DNA of 64,000 bases from Saprospiraceae bacterium (GTDB lineage: Bacteria; Bacteroidota; Bacteroidia; Chitinophagales; Saprospiraceae), in contig JADKBS010000011.1 in assembly GCA_016714985.1 (NCBI GenBank), positions 62,001 through 126,000 on the forward strand, read 5' to 3'. Within the stretch, counting starts at the first letter, position 1; each line of letters starts with the position of its first letter. The notes beneath the pieces were generated by a model. It was not told the origin of the DNA. It did no database searches and was given only the letters and a program-made list of their open reading frames with translations. Positions 53,282-62,651 of the stretch are shown piece after piece. The position numbers were made by a program, and so were the translations under genes.

Positions 53282-56008
53282 ATGAAAAAACAAACACTCA
53301 CCACCATACTGCTCCTTTGTTTGGCCGCATTTGCTTTTGGCCAACTTTCCATCAAAAACCCGACCGTTGAGTTTCGGAAAAACCCCATCGGGCTGGACGA
53401 GCAACTGCCCCGTTTCAGTTGGATGGTTGATGCCGGAGGGCGGCGCAACGTCATGCAATCTTACTATGAAATACGGGTGGGCACCGATGGGGATGCCCTG
53501 AAAAAAGGCAAGCAAATCCTATGGACGAGCGGGCGCACCAAGTCCGAATCGTCGGTGCTAGTGGCCTACGGTGGGCCAAAGCTGCAACCGAGTACCCGCT
53601 ATTTTTGGCAGGTAAGGGTTTGGGACAATGCCGGGCAGGTGACACTTTGGAGCGAACAATGCTATTGGCAAACGGGCCTCCTTGAAACCGCCAATTGGAA
53701 GGCGCAGTGGATTGGCTTGAACTACAAAGAAGATTCGTTGAAATGGCCCAGTCCAATGTTCCGCCGGGAGTTCACGGCAAAGCGGCGGGTGAAAATGGCC
53801 ACGGCCTATATCACTTCCAAAGGGCTTTACGAGGCGGAAATCAACGGCCAGCGGGTTGGCGATGCCTACTTGACGCCCGGTTGGACTGCCTACCAGCACC
53901 GCATACAATACCAGGCATTCGATGTAACCAACCTCCTCTTGCCCGGCGACAATGCCGTGGGCGTCACCCTTGGCAGTGGTTGGTTCCGAAGCTATATCGC
54001 TTGGAACAACAACCGGGAAGCCTATGGCAAGGAACTGGCACTGCTTTTCCAATTGGACATCGAGTACATGGACGGCAGCCACGAACTCGTAATTTCCGAT
54101 GAAAACTGGCAGGCCAGCACAGGGCCGATTTTGGATTCGGAGATTTACCACGGCGAAACGATTGATGCCCGCCTGAACAAAAAAGGCTGGAGCACGGTCG
54201 GCTACAACGCCTCGAACTGGATGCCCGTGGCCATTAAGGAAGCAGGCAAGACGCAAATCGTGGCCACCTACAACGAACCCATCCGCAAGCAGGAGCGCTT
54301 TGCGCCAAAGCGCATCTTCACCACGCCCAAGGGCGAGCGGGTGATTGATTTTGGCCAAAACCTAGTGGGCTGGGTGGAAGTGAAAGCGACCGGGCCAGCA
54401 GGCAGCAAGGTGACGCTGCTCCATGCCGAGGTGCTTGACAAGGAGGGCAATTTTTACATCGAAAACCTGCGTGCCGCCAAGCAGCAATGCAGCTATACCC
54501 TTGCGGGAACGGGGAAGGAGGAGTTCTTCGAGCCAAATTTTACCTTCCAAGGTTTCCAATACATAAGGGTAGTGGATTTCCCTGGTGAATTTGCCGACTC
54601 CAATTTCACGGCGGTGGCGCTTTATTCCGACATGCCCAAAACGGGCAATTTCACCTGCTCGAACCCGCTCGTCAACCAATTGCAAAGCAATATACAATGG
54701 GGCCAGCGGGGCAACTTCCTCGACGTGCCGACCGACTGCCCCCAGCGGGACGAGCGCCTCGGCTGGACGGGCGATGCACAGGCTTTTGCCCGCACGGCCA
54801 CTTTCAACCACAACGTTCACGGTTTTTACACCAAATGGATGAAGGACGTAGCCCTCGACCAGCGGCCCGATGGCAGCGTGCCGTTCGTTATACCGAATGT
54901 ACTAGGCGAAAACTCTTGTGGCTCCACTGGCTGGGCCGATGCAGCGACCATCATCCCTTGGGATGTTTACACGGCCTATGGCGACCGCCGAATCTTGGAG
55001 TCGCAATACCCCAGCATGAAGGCATGGGTGGACTATATGACCGCCCAGAGCATAGACGACCTTTGGAACACAGGCTTCCATTTTGGCGATTGGCTGTTTT
55101 ACTCCGAAAACAACGACAATATTGGCAACTCGGCGGTCACCTACAAGCCACTCCTTCAACAGTGTTTTTGGGCACACAGCACCCAGTTGCTCATCAACAC
55201 TGCCAATGTGCTGGGCAAGCAAGACGATGTGCTGAAATACAGCAAACTGCTAGACCGAATCAAGTCGGCTTTCGGACGGGAGTACATGACACCCAATGGC
55301 GGCTTGATGTCCGCTACGCAAACAGCATACGTACTGGCACTCAATTTCGACATGATGCCGCAGGGCCTTCGGGCACAGGCAGCCAAGCGCTTGGTCGAGA
55401 ACATCCGCCGCTATGGCACGCACCATACCACGGGCTTTTTGGGCACACCTTATATCTGCCATGTGCTCACCCGGTTCGGCTACGCCGATGTTGCATACGA
55501 GCTTTTCCTTCGGGAAAAATACCCTTCGTGGCTCTATCCTGTCACAATGGGTGCCACCACGATTTGGGAGCGATGGGATGGCATCAAGCCCGACAGCACC
55601 TTCGAGGAGGCCAGCATGAATTCCTTCAACCACTATGCCTACGGCGCCATCGGCGACTGGATGTACCGGGCCGTGGCGGGTATTGACACTGAGAACAGTG
55701 CGCCTGGCTACAAGCGCATCACCGTGAAGCCGCATATCCAAAAAGGACTGACCGAGGCAAAGGCAGAATACCTAACGCCTTATGGCAACCTTGTCTCGCA
55801 TTGGAAAACGGAGGGCGGCCAAACAACGCTCATCGTTGAGGTGCCCGCCAACACAACGGCGACCATTTATTTGCCGACGGATAAAAAAGAGGCTATCACC
55901 GAGGGTGGGCAGCCAGTTACGGCGATGGGGTTCAACATAGGAAATGCAAGCGGTGGATATTTGCCGTTGAACGGCGTTGGTTCGGGGAGGTATGAGTTTA
56001 GGTTTTAA
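53282..56008 (+). CDS. GH78 alpha-L-rhamnosidase
   Basis: 908 residues from ATG 53282 (MKKQTLTTILLLCLAAFAFG, a Sec signal peptide). N-terminal Fn3-like and beta-sandwich domains, e.g. PRFSWMVDAGGRRNVMQSYY; then the concanavalin/CBM67-like part (RREFTAKRRVKMATAYITSK); catalytic (alpha/alpha)6 region with DVPTDCPQRDERLGWTGDAQ (about 480-500) and the loop WVDYMTAQSID, HFGDW. Conserved Asp and Glu of GH78 are in DERLGW and TTIWERWDG. Removes alpha-L-rhamnose from plant or algal polysaccharides, probably in the periplasm or outside. Its stop overlaps the convergent DUF692 stop by four bases. Confidence 0.92.
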   Translation: MKKQTLTTILLLCLAAFAFGQLSIKNPTVEFRKNPIGLDEQLPRFSWMVDAGGRRNVMQSYYEIRVGTDGDALKKGKQILWTSGRTKSESSVLVAYGGPKLQPSTRYFWQVRVWDNAGQVTLWSEQCYWQTGLLETANWKAQWIGLNYKEDSLKWPSPMFRREFTAKRRVKMATAYITSKGLYEAEINGQRVGDAYLTPGWTAYQHRIQYQAFDVTNLLLPGDNAVGVTLGSGWFRSYIAWNNNREAYGKELALLFQLDIEYMDGSHELVISDENWQASTGPILDSEIYHGETIDARLNKKGWSTVGYNASNWMPVAIKEAGKTQIVATYNEPIRKQERFAPKRIFTTPKGERVIDFGQNLVGWVEVKATGPAGSKVTLLHAEVLDKEGNFYIENLRAAKQQCSYTLAGTGKEEFFEPNFTFQGFQYIRVVDFPGEFADSNFTAVALYSDMPKTGNFTCSNPLVNQLQSNIQWGQRGNFLDVPTDCPQRDERLGWTGDAQAFARTATFNHNVHGFYTKWMKDVALDQRPDGSVPFVIPNVLGENSCGSTGWADAATIIPWDVYTAYGDRRILESQYPSMKAWVDYMTAQSIDDLWNTGFHFGDWLFYSENNDNIGNSAVTYKPLLQQCFWAHSTQLLINTANVLGKQDDVLKYSKLLDRIKSAFGREYMTPNGGLMSATQTAYVLALNFDMMPQGLRAQAAKRLVENIRRYGTHHTTGFLGTPYICHVLTRFGYADVAYELFLREKYPSWLYPVTMGATTIWERWDGIKPDSTFEEASMNSFNHYAYGAIGDWMYRAVAGIDTENSAPGYKRITVKPHIQKGLTEAKAEYLTPYGNLVSHWKTEGGQTTLIVEVPANTTATIYLPTDKKEAITEGGQPVTAMGFNIGNASGGYLPLNGVGSGRYEFRF

Positions 56009-57129
56009 AACCCTTGTTTCCATTTCCGTGCGATTGCAATGGCGGTTTCGAGCATGGCAGGATTCCAGTTTTCCACTTGCCAAGCTGAGTTTTCGAGTGT
56101 GGAATTCAATAGCCTTTGGTGGCCGTCTTCATAATTGGCGGCAGTTTCCAAAATGTTCGAAAGTTCAGCCTGCTGTTCGGCAAGTAGCAAGTCTTCTGCG
56201 GGTTGGCTGGCAAGCATAAGCCTTTCCATCGGCATGAAATCATTGGTCGGAGCAATTATTGGGGCATTATGTTGCACGATTATATGGTTCATTTTCCAGA
56301 AATCCTGTCGAAAGGCCAATTGTTCTTCCTCGGTATTCAAGGCATTGGAAAGCTGTTCCAAAACGACAAATTTGAGATTTGGGCAGCGGCCAATCGTTTT
56401 TTCCAATAAATCAAAAACAGTTTCCGGCACGGGTTCGTCATGTGTGTCACGCCGGACTTTACGGTTAGGCGCCACCATGGAATCTTCCCAACTGCCGCCG
56501 GATATGTGGATTTCCCGCACCCGTTGCAAAGGGTACAAGGCGAGTATTTCATCAAAACCAACCTCGAAATTGTGGAGTTGGCAGAAAAGGTTGTGCAAGT
56601 CGAGTATGATGAAGCCATTAACGGGTTCTATGAGTTTTTCTAAGAATTCACCATGTTTTTTCACCTCCTCCAAGCCGTAAGCAAAGGCCAAATTTTCCAA
56701 ACCAACTGGGCAGTTGCAGGCATCTTGGATGCGTTTCAGTCGGTCTATGCCGATGGCTACCGTACTATTTGTGAAAGGGATGCTGAGGGGTGCGCCTTTG
56801 TGGAAGTCCTCGCCCGTCATGAAGCCGAAATGCTCAGTAACATGGTCGAAGCGGTAGGCTTTGGCGAACTGGCGGAGTTGCGTTAGCCATTCGGCCTGTT
56901 CGGGCATCCATTTTCCAGAAAACAAGGAAAAATACACGCCATGCCCTATCAGGCGGCCCTCATTTGCATAGGCCAACAGCAATTCTTGAAACCAATCGGG
57001 GATGTTCGGCCTTTTGAACAGTGCATCGAACGACCATTCCAAGCCTTCCACCTTCCCCGATTCGAACAATGGCAGGGCTGTTTGCAGGAGGTTTTTGTCG
57101 AGGTTGCAGGCGATGGAAGGAAGCAGCAT
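56005..57129 (-). CDS. DUF692 (MNIO, multinuclear non-heme iron oxidase) enzyme of a probable RiPP cluster
   Basis: 374 residues from ATG 57129. TIM-barrel metal-ligand motifs of DUF692: IGHGVYFSL (about 62), HVTEHFGFMTGEDFHKG (about 95), CPVGLENLAFAYG (about 142), IILDLHNLFCQLHNFE (about 175), REIHISGGSWEDS (about 206) and RRDTHDEPVPETVFDL (about 226). The C-terminus has roughly 80 residues beyond the usual core. MNIO enzymes oxidise Cys or Asp residues of ribosomal peptides (for example MbnB, TglH, ChrH). The next gene upstream on the same strand encodes a Cys-rich small peptide ending NCPGCGMG, like ChrA substrates. A 10-bp hairpin lies between the two. Likely tailors that peptide (inference). 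Confidence 0.88.
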   Translation of the reverse strand: MLLPSIACNLDKNLLQTALPLFESGKVEGLEWSFDALFKRPNIPDWFQELLLAYANEGRLIGHGVYFSLFSGKWMPEQAEWLTQLRQFAKAYRFDHVTEHFGFMTGEDFHKGAPLSIPFTNSTVAIGIDRLKRIQDACNCPVGLENLAFAYGLEEVKKHGEFLEKLIEPVNGFIILDLHNLFCQLHNFEVGFDEILALYPLQRVREIHISGGSWEDSMVAPNRKVRRDTHDEPVPETVFDLLEKTIGRCPNLKFVVLEQLSNALNTEEEQLAFRQDFWKMNHIIVQHNAPIIAPTNDFMPMERLMLASQPAEDLLLAEQQAELSNILETAANYEDGHQRLLNSTLENSAWQVENWNPAMLETAIAIARKWKQGF

Positions 57130-57152
57130 GGCGTCAGTTTAGGTGAAAACAG

Positions 57153-57184
57153 AAGCGCCGGGAATCCTATTGAACCCGGCGCTT
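57153..57184 (-). terminator. hairpin between precursor gene and DUF692 gene
   Basis: AAGCGCCGGG (57153-57162) pairs perfectly with CCCGGCGCTT (57175-57184), 12-base loop, with a weak CTGTTTT tail reading toward the enzyme. It starts about 25 bases upstream of the DUF692 ATG and might act as a partial terminator that keeps enzyme below precursor. The rest of 57185-57399 shows nothing recognised. Confidence 0.7.
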
Positions 57185-57399
57185 GTGAAGGACTTAGGCA
57201 ATACCTCAAATGGGCTTGACACACGTAGGAATCGGGAATTAATTGAAAACCGAAACTTAAGTTAATGCATTGAAAATCAATGCGATGGGTCATAAATTCC
57301 AAATTCCTTAAAATAAACCAATTTCAACGAAGTACTTACCCTAGGTTAATATCAGTTTTTGTTGGCCACTCTGAGGCGTCACAATAATCCTGGCCTTGC

Positions 57400-57609
57400 T
57401 TAGCCCATGCCGCAGCCAGGGCAGTTGTGCCCGGATGGATCTGGGTTGCAGGTGCCATTTTCACCGTTTTCGTTTTCACGGCTGTCGGTCGGTTGTTCTT
57501 TTTTCACATCGTCTTCGGTAATGGTTTCAATAAGGTCGCAAGAAGTAGCAGCAGTGCCGAGCGTGACGCCCACCACGATAGCTTGAAGCAATGATTTTGA
57601 AATTTTCAT
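57400..57609 (-). CDS. DUF692-associated RiPP precursor-like peptide, ChrA-like, ends NCPGCGMG
   Basis: 69 residues from ATG 57609. N-terminus KISKSLLQAIVVGVTLGTAA followed by TSCDL: a leader with a lipobox-like Cys (residue 24). Then a charged linker (ETITEDDVKKEQPTDSREN) and C-terminus GTCNPDPSGHNCPGCGMG with three Cys. Chryseobasin-type precursors carry a CPACGMG-like end that the DUF692 enzyme ChrH modifies (established knowledge as I recall it); here Ala is Gly. Position upstream of a DUF692 gene on the same strand supports the same role. Alternative: an unrelated small lipoprotein. Confidence 0.8.
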   Translation of the reverse strand: MKISKSLLQAIVVGVTLGTAATSCDLIETITEDDVKKEQPTDSRENENGENGTCNPDPSGHNCPGCGMG

Positions 57610-57625
57610 GATGGATAATTTTCAA

Positions 57626-57820
57626 TGGTTCGTGAAGGTTTAAGGTTAAAGGTTTCAAGGAAGTTTCGTGCTCAATTGGAAATGTCTATCATTTTTAGAA
57701 TAGGCACTGTCGCAAATCAACCTAGGCAAAATTGATTTTAGCAGGTACTTCCCTGAAATCCCGAAAAATCGGGACGGGCTCTGAAACTATAAACCTGGTG
57801 AACCACTGATTTTAAAGGTG
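57626..57820. repeat. dispersed TTTCAGG element, copy C (degenerate, partly inverted)
   Basis: Begins GGTTCGTGAAGGTTT, the exact complement of the right end of copy A, then GGTTTCAAGGAAGTTTCGTG like the other copies. At 57751-57786 it has ATCCCGAAAAATCGGGACGG and CTCTGAAAC, which is the complement of the GTTTCAGAGCCTGTCCCG block of copy B (61976-62012). 57821-58014 contains nothing recognised. Confidence 0.65.
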
Positions 57821-58014
57821 ATTAAATAACTCAAGTTGCGGAGTTAAAAGCTTAGCGTTGCGTGCAAGGAAGTTATCTCCGTGAAATCCAGAGGTTTCCC
57901 TCCTGAAACTCGCAACTCGTGATTTTTTATTCTACGCAACTTAGGTTCAATAGAATAACATAGAAGACCTAAGCGCAATGAAAAATGGTTGGGTTCGATG
58001 GAATGTTTTTTTTT

Positions 58015-58150
58015 GTAGCTATACCTAGCCCCGCCAAGTTTTGGGCATGGCCAAACGTACACCGAAACCCCAGTTTCGGTGTGATTTCGCCGGAACTGGG
58101 GTTCCGGCATATATTGGGAACCATCCCCACAACTTGGCGGCGTGAGCTAC
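58015..58150. repeat. 136-bp inverted-repeat element with nested hairpin
   Basis: Ends: TAGCTATACCTAGCCCCGCC (58016-58035) then AAGTTTTGGGCATGG; and CCATCCCCACAACTTGGCGG, CGTGAGCTAC (to 58150) read as its complement with a few differences. The interior AACCCCAGTT / AACTGGGGTT is a second inverted pair. A solo arm-like copy lies at 51080-51108. No coding. Confidence 0.8.
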
Positions 58151-58167
58151 ATCAGAAATGCCTTGGT

Positions 58168-59014
58168 TCATCGGCTTGAACACCAAACAACATGAATATG
58201 GTCGTCGTGCCGGGCCGCTTTACATCCCTGAAACCGAACCTTGTTTTCCTTTGAAAAACCAAGTCTATTCTTTAGATGCGGCTCAAGCAGGATTTTACAC
58301 ACGGATTTTTCATTTGAGAAAAAACGAACCATTGCGGCAGTCCTTTCCTCGTCGAGGCGGTATTTGTCCAAGTCCACCAGTTTTTTTGTCCACCGCAATT
58401 CGATGCTTCGGAATGGGTTGCCACATTTCTTTTCCATGTCCACTTCGCCGGGATGTGGTTCTTCGCTGACGCCATAGGCCAATGGAAATGGCGCACCATC
58501 CATTGGCTTGCCTGTGTTGGTTTCTTCCCAATAAAGGGCAACGTCCACCGTAATGCCATTTCGATGGGTGTAATGCGGATGGAGCGGATAGCCATTGAAG
58601 AAGGGGAAATTGGCATCGAGGTAATACAGCTTTGAGTTGGGGAATTGCGCTGCCATTTGCGCAGCAACCCGCTCACAGCTTGCCTTGACCTCCGGGCGTA
58701 CGTAATGGTGGTTGAGTACAGCGAAATAAAACACCTGATGCGGCTTGAGGAAAGTCATTTCCAAAAATAGGAAGCGGCACCCGGCCCGACTCCCATTTTG
58801 CCAATGGTGGCACCAAGCCTATATTTATTAGAAAGTATAAAGCTGAAAATGCCATAATTTTAAGAAAAAAACCTTTCCAGCTTCGTCCTATTTTTTTATT
58901 GATGCTAATAAAAATAGGCAAACAGGCAAGGAATATTAACCCACCTGTTTGAGTGAACAAGGTCAACAAAGCTATAATTGACAGGTATTTAACCGACTTC
59001 CATATCTTTTGCAT
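58168..59014 (-). CDS. LAS-type (M15/MepA-like) metallopeptidase with N-terminal membrane segments, frameshifted
   Basis: ATG 59014 starts MQKIWKSVKYLSIIALLTLF; two helices (LSIIALLTLFTQTGGLIFLA, IMAFSALYFLINIGLVPPL), then VPLPIF. The frame ends early, but the sense frame continues one step over, from about 58760 (FLKPHQVFYFAVLNHHYVRPE); dropping one T of the five at 58763-58767 joins them. The C-terminal domain shows LAS motif THRNGITVDVALYW (His ... Asp, HxxxxxxD) and DDHIHVVW (HxH), with CGNPFRSIELRW and YYLDANFPFFNGYPLHPHY in between. LAS enzymes cleave peptidoglycan peptides; here it would be membrane-anchored, facing the periplasm. Joined length about 280 residues. Confidence 0.7.
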
Positions 59015-59274
59015 AGTCTTGTTTTATTTTTAAACGCCAAGAAACTGTTTTAAACCCCTATAACAAATTTAATTAGTCAGACTATGCGCCCTTATTTGCC
59101 TTATGTGTTTAGATAAAAACATCCTTTTTTTTGAAACACATAATGGTGTCAATTTAAGGGCTAATCCTTGTTGACATCTATCTTTTTGCTCCCTCTGATT
59201 TATTGATGTTCATAAAAGATTCGCACGTAACTTTCAATTTTAGCTAAATTTTCAAAAGATGCATGGCGCTTTTT

Positions 59275-59355
59275 GAAAGAGCGGGTTATCAAACCCGCTG
59301 GTTTGGAGCTATAATTTTTATTCCGGAACCAGCGGGTTTGATAACCCGCTCTCTC
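59275..59355. repeat. near-perfect 81-nt hairpin with GGGTTATCAAACCC motif, copy 2
   Basis: GAAAGAGCGGGTTATCAAAC then CCGCTGGTT (59275-59303) pairs with AACCAGCGGGTTTGATAACC then CGCTCTCTC (59327-59355), one mismatch. Shares the GAG-GCGGG-TTATCAAACCC plan with 44125-44202. The region 59015-59576 (562 bases) holds nothing else recognised apart from a short GGGGTTACACCCGGGGCGCC stretch near 59459. Confidence 0.88.
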
Positions 59356-59576
59356 GATGCTGCATTCTGATTCAATTATCGTGTCAATCCACGAATCAAC
59401 ATTGATATAGATAGTCGCATTTAAAATTGATGTTCGGGTTAAGCAATTTAGGCCTCGGGGTTACACCCGGGGCGCCGGTTTCTTGCCCAACGGGGGTTAA
59501 AAAGCCTGTTGCGTTTTTCAGAATGAGATGTTTACCCATCCACTTGAAACCGGGTTAAGCAAGTTTGCTACTCCCT

Positions 59577-61844
59577 TCAATACTCTTCCGCCTTCGGTGC
59601 CGCCTTCAGTGATTTCGCTGGATCCGATGACTTTTTGTTCATTTTATCGGCTTTGCTCTCTTGCTTTGCTTTGGGCGTTGAGCCTCCTTTTTTCGGATGC
59701 ACCAATTTCATCTCCTTGATAAGGTTGGTGGCACCGGCATATTTATCCACGATGAAAAGCACGTAGCGGGCATCCACCATGATATTGCGGCAGATGCTTG
59801 GGTCGTAGTTGTAATCGCTCATGGTGCCTTCCCACACCCGGTCGAAGTTGAGGCCGATGAGGTTGCCTTGGGCATCAATGGCCGGGCTGCCGGAGTTGCC
59901 ACCAGTGGTATGGTTCGAACCGATGAAGGCAACGGGCAGCTTGCCGTTCTCGCCGTATTGGCCATAGTCTTTTTTCTCGTAAAGCTCCCGAAGGCGGGCA
60001 GGCACGTCGAATTCGTAGTCACCGGGCACATACTTCTCCATGACGCCATCCAAATAGGTCTGTGAAGAAAATGAAACAGCGTCCTGTGGCTTGTAGCCTT
60101 GCACTTGGCCGTAGCTGCACCGCATGGTTGAGTTGGCATCTGGGTAGAACTTCTTGTTCGAAAATACTTCCATTTGCGCTCGCATATAGGTGTTTTGCAG
60201 CGTTTCTATGCGGTCGTTGTACTCGTTGAACTTGGGGGTTATTTTGGCGCTGTAAACGTCCCGCAGGCTGTTCAGCAACTGGCAAGCCGGGTCGTTTGCA
60301 ATGGCTTTCAGTGCATCCTCCATCGGTTTGTCCAGAATGGCGACCGCAGCAGCTTGGCTGGTCAGGAAGGAGTTCTTAAACAGGTTTTCTGCCATTTTTT
60401 CATAATTGCCGCCAGCGGCAGCAAGCAGGTTGGCCAAAAAGTCGGATTGGTACTCCTTGCCCAATTTCCTCACTAGCAACTCCATTAGCGCCGCAACGAC
60501 CCGCTGGTCAATTTCTGGGCGATAGTCCTTGTAAAAATCGGTAAGTCCTTCCTGCAATTTCTTTTTTTCTTCCTGATAGCCAGCCTCCCCGTTCTTGTCC
60601 TTGGCCTTCACCAAGCCAGCAAAGCGGTTGGCGGCACGCAGTATTTCGATATTGCCGCCCATGATTTCATCGTAGTAGGCTTTTGCTTCCGAATATGGCG
60701 TGATGTCACGGTAGAGCTGCTCGAACTCCGGCAGCAGTTTTTGGTACTTTGCAAACTTGGCATCCAAGACAACCACTTTTTTGAAATCGGCTTCATAAGC
60801 CTGTTTCTTCTTCACGGCACCTGTTTTCCGAAGGCCAAGTACCTCGCCCTTCCATTTTTTCCAAGCGTTTGCAAGGCCAGCTTGCTTGTCGGCATACTGG
60901 ATTTTCACCTGGGCATCGGAGCGCATGGCACCGTCCCAAATGGCCAAAGTCTTGTCACGCACCGAGATGCGGGCAGGGTCGAGCACGTCGGCCAATTGCG
61001 AAATGGCATAGCTTGGCAGGTACTCGTTGGTGCGGCCCGGAAAGCCAAAAACCAGCGTGAAATCGCCTTCGGCGACGCCGTCGAGGCTGATGGGCAGGAA
61101 GTGCTTCGGCTTCAGTGGCACGTTGCTTTCGGCGTATTCGGCCGGGCGGTTGTCCTTGTCGGCATAGATGCGGAAAATGGAGAAGTCGCCTGTGTGACGG
61201 GGCCATACCCAGTTGTCGGTATCTGCCCCGAACTTGCCGATACTCGATGGGGGAGCACCCACGAGTCGCACGTCCTTGTACGTGACAGTGATGAACATAA
61301 AGTATTGATTGCCAGCAAAAAACGGGCGAATCATCACTTCCTCCCAGGCCTCTTTCTTGGCAGCAGCCTTGATGGTTTCGATGTTCTTGTCCACCGTGCT
61401 TTGGCGGGTCTTTTTGTCCATGTCCTCAGTCACGCCAGCGAGTGCCGCCATCGTCACGTCCTCAATCCTTGATATAAAACTGGCGGTCAGGCCGGGATTG
61501 GGCAATTCTTCCTTCATGGTCTTGGCCCAAAAGCCATCCTCCAGGTAGTTGTGCTCCAAGGTCGAATGCGACTGAATCTCGCCGAAGCCGCAGTGGTGGT
61601 TGGTGAGCAGCAGCCCCTTGTCGGAAATCACCTCTGCCGTACAGCCACCACCAAAATGCACGATGGCATCCTTCAGCGAGCCTTTGTTGACGGAATAGAT
61701 GTCCTCAGCAGTCATTTTCATGCCAAGGCTTTTCATCTCGGTCTCATTGAGCAGGCCGAGCAACAGTGGTAGCCACATGCCCTCAACGGCAAAGGCCAAG
61801 CGTACCACGAACAGAAAGGACAGGGATAGAACTAATTTTTTCAT
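59577..61844 (-). CDS. S46 family dipeptidyl-peptidase, DPP11-like
   Basis: 755 residues from ATG 61844 (MKKLVLSLSFLFVVRLAFA, signal peptide). S46 serine peptidase: catalytic His in LLTNHHCGFGEIQSH (about 87), chymotrypsin-like GGNSGSPAIDAQGNLIGLNF near residue 655, and FDRVWEGTMSDYNYDPSICR after it. An Arg follows the catalytic Ser by 18 residues (S to FDR), the position that in Porphyromonas DPP11 gives Asp/Glu specificity, so I favour DPP11 over DPP7 (family knowledge). A charged C-terminal tail (HPKKGGSTPKAKQESKADKM, KSSDPAKSLKAAPKAEEY) is an extension. Cleaves dipeptides from peptides outside the cytoplasm for amino-acid uptake. Confidence 0.9.
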   Translation of the reverse strand: MKKLVLSLSFLFVVRLAFAVEGMWLPLLLGLLNETEMKSLGMKMTAEDIYSVNKGSLKDAIVHFGGGCTAEVISDKGLLLTNHHCGFGEIQSHSTLEHNYLEDGFWAKTMKEELPNPGLTASFISRIEDVTMAALAGVTEDMDKKTRQSTVDKNIETIKAAAKKEAWEEVMIRPFFAGNQYFMFITVTYKDVRLVGAPPSSIGKFGADTDNWVWPRHTGDFSIFRIYADKDNRPAEYAESNVPLKPKHFLPISLDGVAEGDFTLVFGFPGRTNEYLPSYAISQLADVLDPARISVRDKTLAIWDGAMRSDAQVKIQYADKQAGLANAWKKWKGEVLGLRKTGAVKKKQAYEADFKKVVVLDAKFAKYQKLLPEFEQLYRDITPYSEAKAYYDEIMGGNIEILRAANRFAGLVKAKDKNGEAGYQEEKKKLQEGLTDFYKDYRPEIDQRVVAALMELLVRKLGKEYQSDFLANLLAAAGGNYEKMAENLFKNSFLTSQAAAVAILDKPMEDALKAIANDPACQLLNSLRDVYSAKITPKFNEYNDRIETLQNTYMRAQMEVFSNKKFYPDANSTMRCSYGQVQGYKPQDAVSFSSQTYLDGVMEKYVPGDYEFDVPARLRELYEKKDYGQYGENGKLPVAFIGSNHTTGGNSGSPAIDAQGNLIGLNFDRVWEGTMSDYNYDPSICRNIMVDARYVLFIVDKYAGATNLIKEMKLVHPKKGGSTPKAKQESKADKMNKKSSDPAKSLKAAPKAEEY

Positions 61845-61950
61845 GATGGAATTTGATTTGCAGGTTGGCCTTCGCTGAGGCAAAGGCGGTATGGGCCTTT
61901 GGGATTCGTGCGGCGAAGATAAGGAGGGGAATTAAATTCAGTGGTACGGA

Positions 61951-62146
61951 AGGGGGCAGGTTTCAGGGGGTTTCAGGTTTCAGAGCCTGTCCCGAATTTA
62001 CGGGATTTCAAGGAGCTTCGTGGTTATTTGAAGAAGACTGCCAATTTTGAAGTTGCTTTATTTATAATTTGCCCCCTGAAAAAAACGGTGGAAGCAGGCC
62101 CCCCTGAAACCTTTAACCATTGAAACCTGAAACCTCCTTCACTGCT
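61951..62146. repeat. dispersed TTTCAGG element, copy B
   Basis: GGGGGCAGGTTTCAGGGGG, TTTCAGGTTTCAGAGCCTGT at the left, CCCCTGAAACC, TGAAACCTGAAACCTCC at the right. Core (GGAGCTTCGTGG, GAAGAAGACTGCC, AATTTTGAAG, ATAATTTGCC, CCTGAAAAAA) matches copy A. Follows the DPP11-like gene upstream side. Confidence 0.8.
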
Positions 62147-62651
62147 ACCGATACGTAAGGAAAAATAAAAATTCAAAAAAAATGTCATTGGTTACAAATT
62201 ACAACTAACACGATTCAAATCGCTTAAATATTCACGTTTTTTTATATTCAAAATTTACCCCCAACCCTACCCTCCGCTTGCGATTTACAGGCAATGTTTT
62301 TGCATAATGTGTTCAATCAAGAAAAAATCAGAAAAGGCTTCATCGAGAAAAGGCTCAATACAAAGAAGACTGCAACCTATTAATTTCCAATCCTAGTTTC
62401 CTACACTTCCATTGAATTCGAAAAAAAGGCTTTCCGACGAGTTGAAAACAGCTCGACCAATTTGACATTTTGTCAAATGTCGTGCTGCAAACGCTTGCCG
62501 CTTGTATTGATTTTTCAGTAGTAAATCGAAGGAAGATTTGGTTTGTTGTGTTGTGACAATTGCTTGATTTTCAATGCGTTGCCAACCGTAAATCGTGAAT
62601 CCCAAATCGTAAATCTACCACACTCCAATTCTTTAACTTAAATCCAATCCC
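62147..62651. other. AT-rich intergenic region with a CGTAAATC word cluster
   Basis: About 500 bases with no open frame that looks real. 62586-62615 holds CCGTAAATCGTGAATCC, AAATCGTAAATC, the same word family as 42997-43033. It is expected to contain the promoter of the next giant gene. Confidence 0.4.
62586..62615. repeat. word cluster (CGTAAATC), second site
   Basis: CCGTAAATCGTGAATCCC and AAATCGTAAATC: three to four copies of (C)GTAAATC. Like the 42997 cluster, it lies a short distance upstream of a plus-strand start. Confidence 0.75.

Noticed and set aside
54697..55686. 329-residue alternative frame inside the rhamnosidase gene
   Set aside because: The GH78 frame covers the same bases with family motifs; the alternative has Arg/Cys/His-rich shadow composition.
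62393..62605. 70-residue minus-strand open frame in the AT-rich gap
   Set aside because: No conserved features, no ribosome-binding site and unusual composition.
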